Shown here piece after piece: positions 44,412-47,898 of a stretch of 47,898 nucleotides of DNA. The stretch lies in assembly GCA_029555415.1 (NCBI GenBank), contig JAKPSI010000089.1, positions 1 through 47,898 of the forward strand, in the 5' to 3' direction. This DNA is from Bacteroidota bacterium. Its GTDB lineage: Bacteria > Bacteroidota > Bacteroidia > Chitinophagales > Chitinophagaceae. A program made the position numbers and the translations under genes. Numbering within the stretch: position 1 is the first letter of the stretch; each line of letters starts with the position of its first letter. Under the pieces are notes generated by a model, which was not told where the DNA came from, did no database searches, and worked only from the letters and a program-made list of their open reading frames with translations.

Positions 44412-44475
44412 CATTATTTAGGGATAAGTCTGTCCCGGAACCGGGAAATTTTCTAATTATTTGAATTTTAATTAT

Positions 44476-45102
44476 TTACAACTTGTCGACGATCTGGTCT
44501 GCAATGCCGTAAGCAATGGATTCTTTGGCATCCATCCAGTAATCGCGGTCAAAGTCCTTCATGATCTGTTCCACGGTCTTGCCGCAGTTATTGGCCAGAA
44601 TGGTAGCCCCGATCTCCTTAACACGGCGGGTTTGGCGGGCCTGGATCTCCAGATCCGTACTCACACCCTGTATATGGCCACCCAGTGAAGGCTGGTGGAT
44701 CATCACTTCCCCGTGGGGATAGATGTAGCGTTTGCCCTTGGTACCGCCACTGAGCAGGATACTGCCCATGGAGGCTGCCAGACCCATACAGATGGTGCTC
44801 ACGGGACTCTTGATCAGTTTCATGGTATCGTACATCACCATACCGCTGGTGACCACACCACCCGGACTGTTGATATAAAATTTGATCTCTTCGCCGGGTT
44901 TATCGGCATCCAGCAGGAGCAGTTTGCTGACCACATCTTTTGCACTTTTGTCGTCCACCACACCCCAGAGATACACGGATCTTTTTTCAAAGAAGTATTT
45001 CTCCAGTTTCTTATGGAACATCATCAGATCGCTCTTCGGTTGCTCTTCCGGCTCCTCATCTTCCATTCTCCAGTTGTTGTAGTTATTATTGCCAGGATAC
45101 AT
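44476..45102 (-). CDS. clpP: ClpP protease subunit (copy next to clpX)
   Basis: 208 aa serine peptidase. Catalytic triad S111 (GLAASMGS), H136 (VMIHQPS) and D187 (DRDYWMDA). An acidic, Asn-rich N-terminal extension (MYPGNNNYNNWRMEDEEPEEQ) of about 25 residues precedes the axial-loop region and is longer than usual. It follows another clpP by 112 bp, a gap filled by a decamer repeat. Both copies have complete triads, so mixed ClpP1P2 complexes are possible. Confidence 0.95.
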   Translation of the reverse strand: MYPGNNNYNNWRMEDEEPEEQPKSDLMMFHKKLEKYFFEKRSVYLWGVVDDKSAKDVVSKLLLLDADKPGEEIKFYINSPGGVVTSGMVMYDTMKLIKSPVSTICMGLAASMGSILLSGGTKGKRYIYPHGEVMIHQPSLGGHIQGVSTDLEIQARQTRRVKEIGATILANNCGKTVEQIMKDFDRDYWMDAKESIAYGIADQIVDKL

Positions 45103-45137
45103 GTTCAGTTCTATTTTATTAAGTTTCTTAGAATGTT

Positions 45138-45217
45138 ATTCGTGTTCATTCGTAACCCTTCGTGTCAATTCGTGTTCATCCGTATTAATCTGCGCTAATC
45201 CGTGTTAATCTGCGTTA
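45138..45217 (-). repeat. Decamer tract starting at the upstream clpP stop codon
   Basis: On the minus strand, eight decamers: TAACGCAGAT, TAACACGGAT, TAGCGCAGAT, TAATACGGAT, GAACACGAAT, TGACACGAAG, GGTTACGAAT, GAACACGAAT. The first TAA (45217-45215) is the clpP stop codon. Confidence 0.9.
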
Positions 45218-45907
45218 GTCCTTCTTCACTTTCCTCGGATTCGTCAGCAACACCTCATCCACCAGTCCATACTCTTTCGCCTCAACCGCTGTCATCCAGT
45301 GGTCGCGGTCAAAATCACTCTGGATCTGATCCACCGGTTTGCCGGAGTGCACGCTGATCACATCATACAGCTCTTTGCGCAGTTTACGGATCTCCGCAAC
45401 GGTGATCTCGATATCACTGGCTTGTCCGCCGATCGCGCCGCTGGGCTGGTGCATCATCACACGTGAGTGTTTCAGTGCCGCACGTTTGCCCTTGGTACCC
45501 GCAGCCAGCAATACACTGGCCATGGATGCCGCGATGCCGATACAGATCGTCGCCACATCAGGCGTTACATACTGCATGGTATCGTAAACACCCAGACCGG
45601 AATACACACTGCCGCCGGGACTGTTGATGTACATATTGATATCGCGGGTGCGGTCGGATGAATCCAGGAACAGCAACTGCGCGGTAACGATATTCGCTAC
45701 TTCGTCATTGATAGGATAACCGAGGAAGATGATACGGTCCATCATCAGACGGCTGTACACATCCATCACGGCCACATTCATCTGGCGCTCTTCAATGATG
45801 TTCGGGGTCATGGCCGTCACCAGGTGCGAGGCATAACTGTGCAGGGTATTGCTGGAAAGGCCACGGTGTTTGACAGCGTATTTTTCGAATTCAGAGTTGA
45901 AAGTCAT
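45215..45907 (-). CDS. clpP: ClpP protease subunit (second copy)
   Basis: 230 aa. Catalytic triad S128 (GIAASMAS), H153 (VMMHQPS), D202 (DRDHWMTA). The N-terminal region (about 1-45) is long and may hold a propeptide. It differs clearly from the other copy in the helix around residues 165-195, so this is not a recent duplication. It lies 154 bp downstream of tig, past the tig terminator, with several TTTG-containing promoter-like motifs in that gap. Confidence 0.95.
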   Translation of the reverse strand: MTFNSEFEKYAVKHRGLSSNTLHSYASHLVTAMTPNIIEERQMNVAVMDVYSRLMMDRIIFLGYPINDEVANIVTAQLLFLDSSDRTRDINMYINSPGGSVYSGLGVYDTMQYVTPDVATICIGIAASMASVLLAAGTKGKRAALKHSRVMMHQPSGAIGGQASDIEITVAEIRKLRKELYDVISVHSGKPVDQIQSDFDRDHWMTAVEAKEYGLVDEVLLTNPRKVKKD

Positions 45908-46012
45908 ATTATTTGTTTAATCGGTATAGGATCCTGTTACTCAAATATCCGTCCAAATGGTAAAACCACAAAATCAGTGACAGGTTTTACGGATTTCAGG
46001 ACGAATTGGCAT

Positions 46013-46038
46013 AAAAAAGGTCCGGACAAGCCGGACCT
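46013..46038 (-). terminator. tig terminator
   Basis: Minus-strand AGGTCCGG (46038-46031) with 46025-46018, loop of five, followed by six T (46018-46013). Confidence 0.88.
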
Positions 46039-46061
46039 GAATATTTTAAAATGATACCATT

Positions 46062-47438
46062 TTATGAATGGTGATGGTGCTGGTGTTCGCTCACCATCGC
46101 AGTGAAGTCTTCAGCACTGATGGATTTATCGCTCGGTTTCACCTGCGTAGCCGCCCACTCGAACATCTTCTGGGTCTGGATACGGCTGAAGGATTCTTCC
46201 ACATACTTGCGGTCCTTCATCATTCTTTCCACGTAGTCGGTCACCCAGGGCTGATCATCAGACAGGTTGGCGCCGCCCATATAGCTGAACAGTTGTTGTT
46301 TCGCGAAATCACGGATCTCATCAGGGTTCACCTGTACACCTGCTTCCACAACGATCTTGTCGGAAACCAGGGTCCATTTCAGCTGATTCAGGAAGCCGGG
46401 GAATTCCGCTTCCACTTCTTCATCGGTTTTCACTGTTTCGCCCTGTGTCTTCACCCAATTGCGCAGGAACGCTTCAGGGAAGCTCATTTGCGAATGGTCG
46501 GTCAGGAAGTGGAAGATCTGGTCGTGGATCTGGTTAGCAGCTTGTGATTTCCAGTAGTTACCGATCTCTTCACGCAGTTTGTTGCGGAAGTCGGCTTCTG
46601 TTTTGATCTCAGCAGTGGGGTATAACTGGGTGAAGAATTCTTCATTCAGTTCCCTTTTTTCGAGCAGGCCCACTTTGGTGATGGACACATTGAAATATCT
46701 TTCTTCCGCGCCGGTCACGTCTTTCAGACCGAGGTCGCCTACGATCCATTCCCTTTCTTTTTCATCGAATGCGCTTTTCAGCTGCACCGTGATGCTGTCG
46801 CCGGTCTTTTTGCCGGTCAGTTGCGGGCGTGTTGCTTCCGCGAAATATTTTACGAGCAGGGAATTATCTTTTTTGATACCGGCTTCTACCGCATTACCGG
46901 AAGCATCGGCTTCAGTGAACAGTACGTTCACCACATTCTCATCATTCTCCACCACTTCTTTATCGACCATGTTACCATGGCGGTTCTGCAGGCGTTCCAC
47001 TTCGTTCTGTACCATGTCATCGGTCACGTCCACCACGTAGCGGGTAACCGGTGCTTTGGAAAGGTCGGGCAGGCTGAACTCGGGTTTCATACCTACTTCG
47101 AAAGAGAAGATGTATTCAGCAGGCGCGTTCATGTCCAGCTGACTGATGTTCATATCCAGGGGAAGGGGCTGTGCGAAGATGTCCAGCTTTTCGTTCTGCA
47201 GGTACTGCATCAGCTCACGGTCGAGCGTACGCATCACTTCATCCGTGAACAGGGAAGCGCCATACATTTTTTTGATGAGGCCGGCGGGAACCATGCCTTT
47301 ACGGAAGCCGGGGATATTGGCTTTCTTGCTGTAATCTTTCAGTGCTTTGTCAAAAGCGGGGAGATAATCGGTCTTTTCCAGCTTCACGGTCAGCTTCTCA
47401 TGCAGGAGCCCGATGTTCTCTTTGGTAACGGTTGCCAT
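46062..47438 (-). CDS. tig: Trigger factor
   Basis: 458 aa ribosome-associated chaperone. The N-terminal ribosome-binding domain contains the signature GFRKGMVP (about 44-51). The central PPIase domain (about 155-250) is degraded as in other Bacteroidota, and the C-terminal helical arms run to about 440. The protein ends in VSEHQHHHHS, a natural His-rich tail. It heads the tig-clpP-clpP-clpX block, a common order in bacteria that links nascent-chain folding and proteolysis. Confidence 0.95.
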   Translation of the reverse strand: MATVTKENIGLLHEKLTVKLEKTDYLPAFDKALKDYSKKANIPGFRKGMVPAGLIKKMYGASLFTDEVMRTLDRELMQYLQNEKLDIFAQPLPLDMNISQLDMNAPAEYIFSFEVGMKPEFSLPDLSKAPVTRYVVDVTDDMVQNEVERLQNRHGNMVDKEVVENDENVVNVLFTEADASGNAVEAGIKKDNSLLVKYFAEATRPQLTGKKTGDSITVQLKSAFDEKEREWIVGDLGLKDVTGAEERYFNVSITKVGLLEKRELNEEFFTQLYPTAEIKTEADFRNKLREEIGNYWKSQAANQIHDQIFHFLTDHSQMSFPEAFLRNWVKTQGETVKTDEEVEAEFPGFLNQLKWTLVSDKIVVEAGVQVNPDEIRDFAKQQLFSYMGGANLSDDQPWVTDYVERMMKDRKYVEESFSRIQTQKMFEWAATQVKPSDKSISAEDFTAMVSEHQHHHHS

Positions 47439-47471
47439 GTGTTCGTAGTTTAAAAAATTTAATCCTTCTGG

Positions 47472-47625
47472 TCTGCTGACGCTGCGGTCAGCATTCCGGC
47501 ATTATTAAAGAGCCGGAAACTTTATGCTTGTCGTCAGGATGGAGGGTGCTGTCGCTTCGGTCAGCATTCCGGCTTTTGAAAAAACGCCGGAAACCTCTAT
47601 CTATCCTTATCGTCCGGATGGAGGG
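47472..47625 (-). repeat. Tandem duplication of tRNA-Leu 3' end with hairpin
   Basis: Two units of 79 and 75 bp (47625-47547, 47546-47472 on the minus strand). Each begins with CCCTCCATCC (the last bases of tRNA-Leu) and contains TTTCCGGC...GCCGGAATGCTGACCG, a hairpin of 7 bp. The inner copy serves as the likely tRNA terminator. Confidence 0.8.
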
Positions 47626-47694
47626 ACTCGAACCCCCACACCTTGCGGCATCAGATCCTAAGTCTGACGTGTCTACCAATTTCACCACATCCGG
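47613..47694 (-). tRNA. tRNA-Leu (anticodon UAG)
   Basis: 82 nt cloverleaf on the minus strand. Acceptor CCGGATG with CATCCGG, discriminator A, no encoded CCA. D-arm GGTGAAATTGGTAGACACG, anticodon stem TCAGA-CTTAGGA-TCTGA giving anticodon TAG, long type II variable arm, and T-arm with GGTTCGAGTCC. The long variable arm and D-loop fit leucine. A TACATTTG -7 element lies upstream at 47780-47773. The C1:G72 pair is unusual for tRNA-Leu. Confidence 0.93.
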
Positions 47695-47772
47695 AAATCG
47701 GGTGGCTGGTCATCCGGGATGCGGTTCGGCGGTGGGCGGAACGCAGGCGGGGCCGGCACTCAATTTGGGCTG

Positions 47773-47780
47773 CAAATGTA
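47773..47780 (-). promoter_or_regulatory. -7 element TACATTTG of tRNA-Leu
   Basis: Minus-strand TAnnTTTG about 80 bp before the mature tRNA 5' end. Confidence 0.45.
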
Positions 47781-47828
47781 GGGCATTTTAGATGAAGGAA
47801 CGGCCGTTTTTCAGTAAATTCGCTGTTC

Positions 47829-47898
47829 ATGGAAACCGTAGCGCAGACCCCCAAATACAATCTGAATGAGGAACAGGAGAAGAAGCTGATCCTGCGCG
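47829..47898 (+). CDS. Probable RelA/SpoT-family protein, N-terminus only
   Basis: An ATG at 47829 opens METVAQTPKYNLNEEQEKKLILR and the frame runs off the window. The NLNEEQEKKLILR motif resembles the N-terminal helix of Bacteroidota (p)ppGpp synthetase/hydrolases. Only 23 residues are visible, so this is a guess from similarity. Confidence 0.35.
   Translation, partial: METVAQTPKYNLNEEQEKKLILR

Noticed and set aside
47472-47625. attL/attR of an integrated element
   Set aside because: The two copies are directly adjacent with nothing between them and no integrase gene nearby.

Overview
The window reads as chromosome from a Bacteroidota bacterium, most likely Chitinophagales/Chitinophagaceae. 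The evidence is a PorX-type response regulator (PglZ fusion), a group of SusD-free outer-membrane beta-barrels, LytS/LytTR signalling, a bacterial geranylgeranylglyceryl-phosphate-synthase homologue, a C-terminally extended trigger factor, and recurring TAnnTTTG -7 promoter elements with few Shine-Dalgarno sequences. No phage, plasmid, IS element or CRISPR array is visible.

Layout. 1-1.8 kb: ChaN-like protein (cut by the window edge), a small two-repeat protein and a secreted WG-repeat protein. 2-7.3 kb: lpxD, an HD phosphohydrolase, porX, a 93-aa unknown and a metallo-beta-lactamase-fold hydrolase. 7.4-13.5 kb: acyl-CoA dehydrogenase with a candidate TetR-type operator, an MsbA-like ABC exporter, rbfA, a LolC/E-type permease and a stand-alone transketolase N-terminal subunit. 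13.7-19.8 kb: WecA-like transferase, frr, EamA transporter, PPK2, mscL, scpA, OsmC and an L,D-transpeptidase-like protein. 20.2-25.8 kb: beta-barrel, dxs, LytS-type kinase with LytTR regulator, AraC regulator. 26-29 kb: an operon of two aldo/keto reductases, cupin and secreted ABM protein, divergent from the AraC gene. 29-38.1 kb: secreted TPR-caspase protein, M28 peptidase, beta-barrel, several unknown surface or lipoprotein genes, a decayed paralogue tail and PcrB-type synthase. 38.1-42.7 kb: adenosylcobalamin-dependent ribonucleotide reductase with DnaA-box-like sites upstream, and small secreted proteins. 42.7-47.9 kb: protein quality-control block clpX, clpP, clpP, tig, then tRNA-Leu(UAG) and the start of a probable RelA/SpoT gene.

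The most striking feature lies between the genes. At least a dozen intergenic gaps carry short tandem tracts with periods of 7, 8 or 10 bp. In seven genes (MBL hydrolase, acyl-CoA dehydrogenase, OsmC, L,D-transpeptidase-like, M28 peptidase, PcrB, ClpP) the first repeat unit begins exactly at the stop codon and the tract runs downstream in the gene's orientation. Most units begin with TGA, TAG or TAA. Because 7 and 10 are 1 mod 3, and 8 is 2 mod 3, successive units place stop triplets in successive reading frames. Different sequence families share this layout, and mosaic blocks of several families recur near 7.3, 20.0, 32.7 and 33.7 kb. I propose these as a class of stop-anchored periodic intergenic repeats; their function is inference only.
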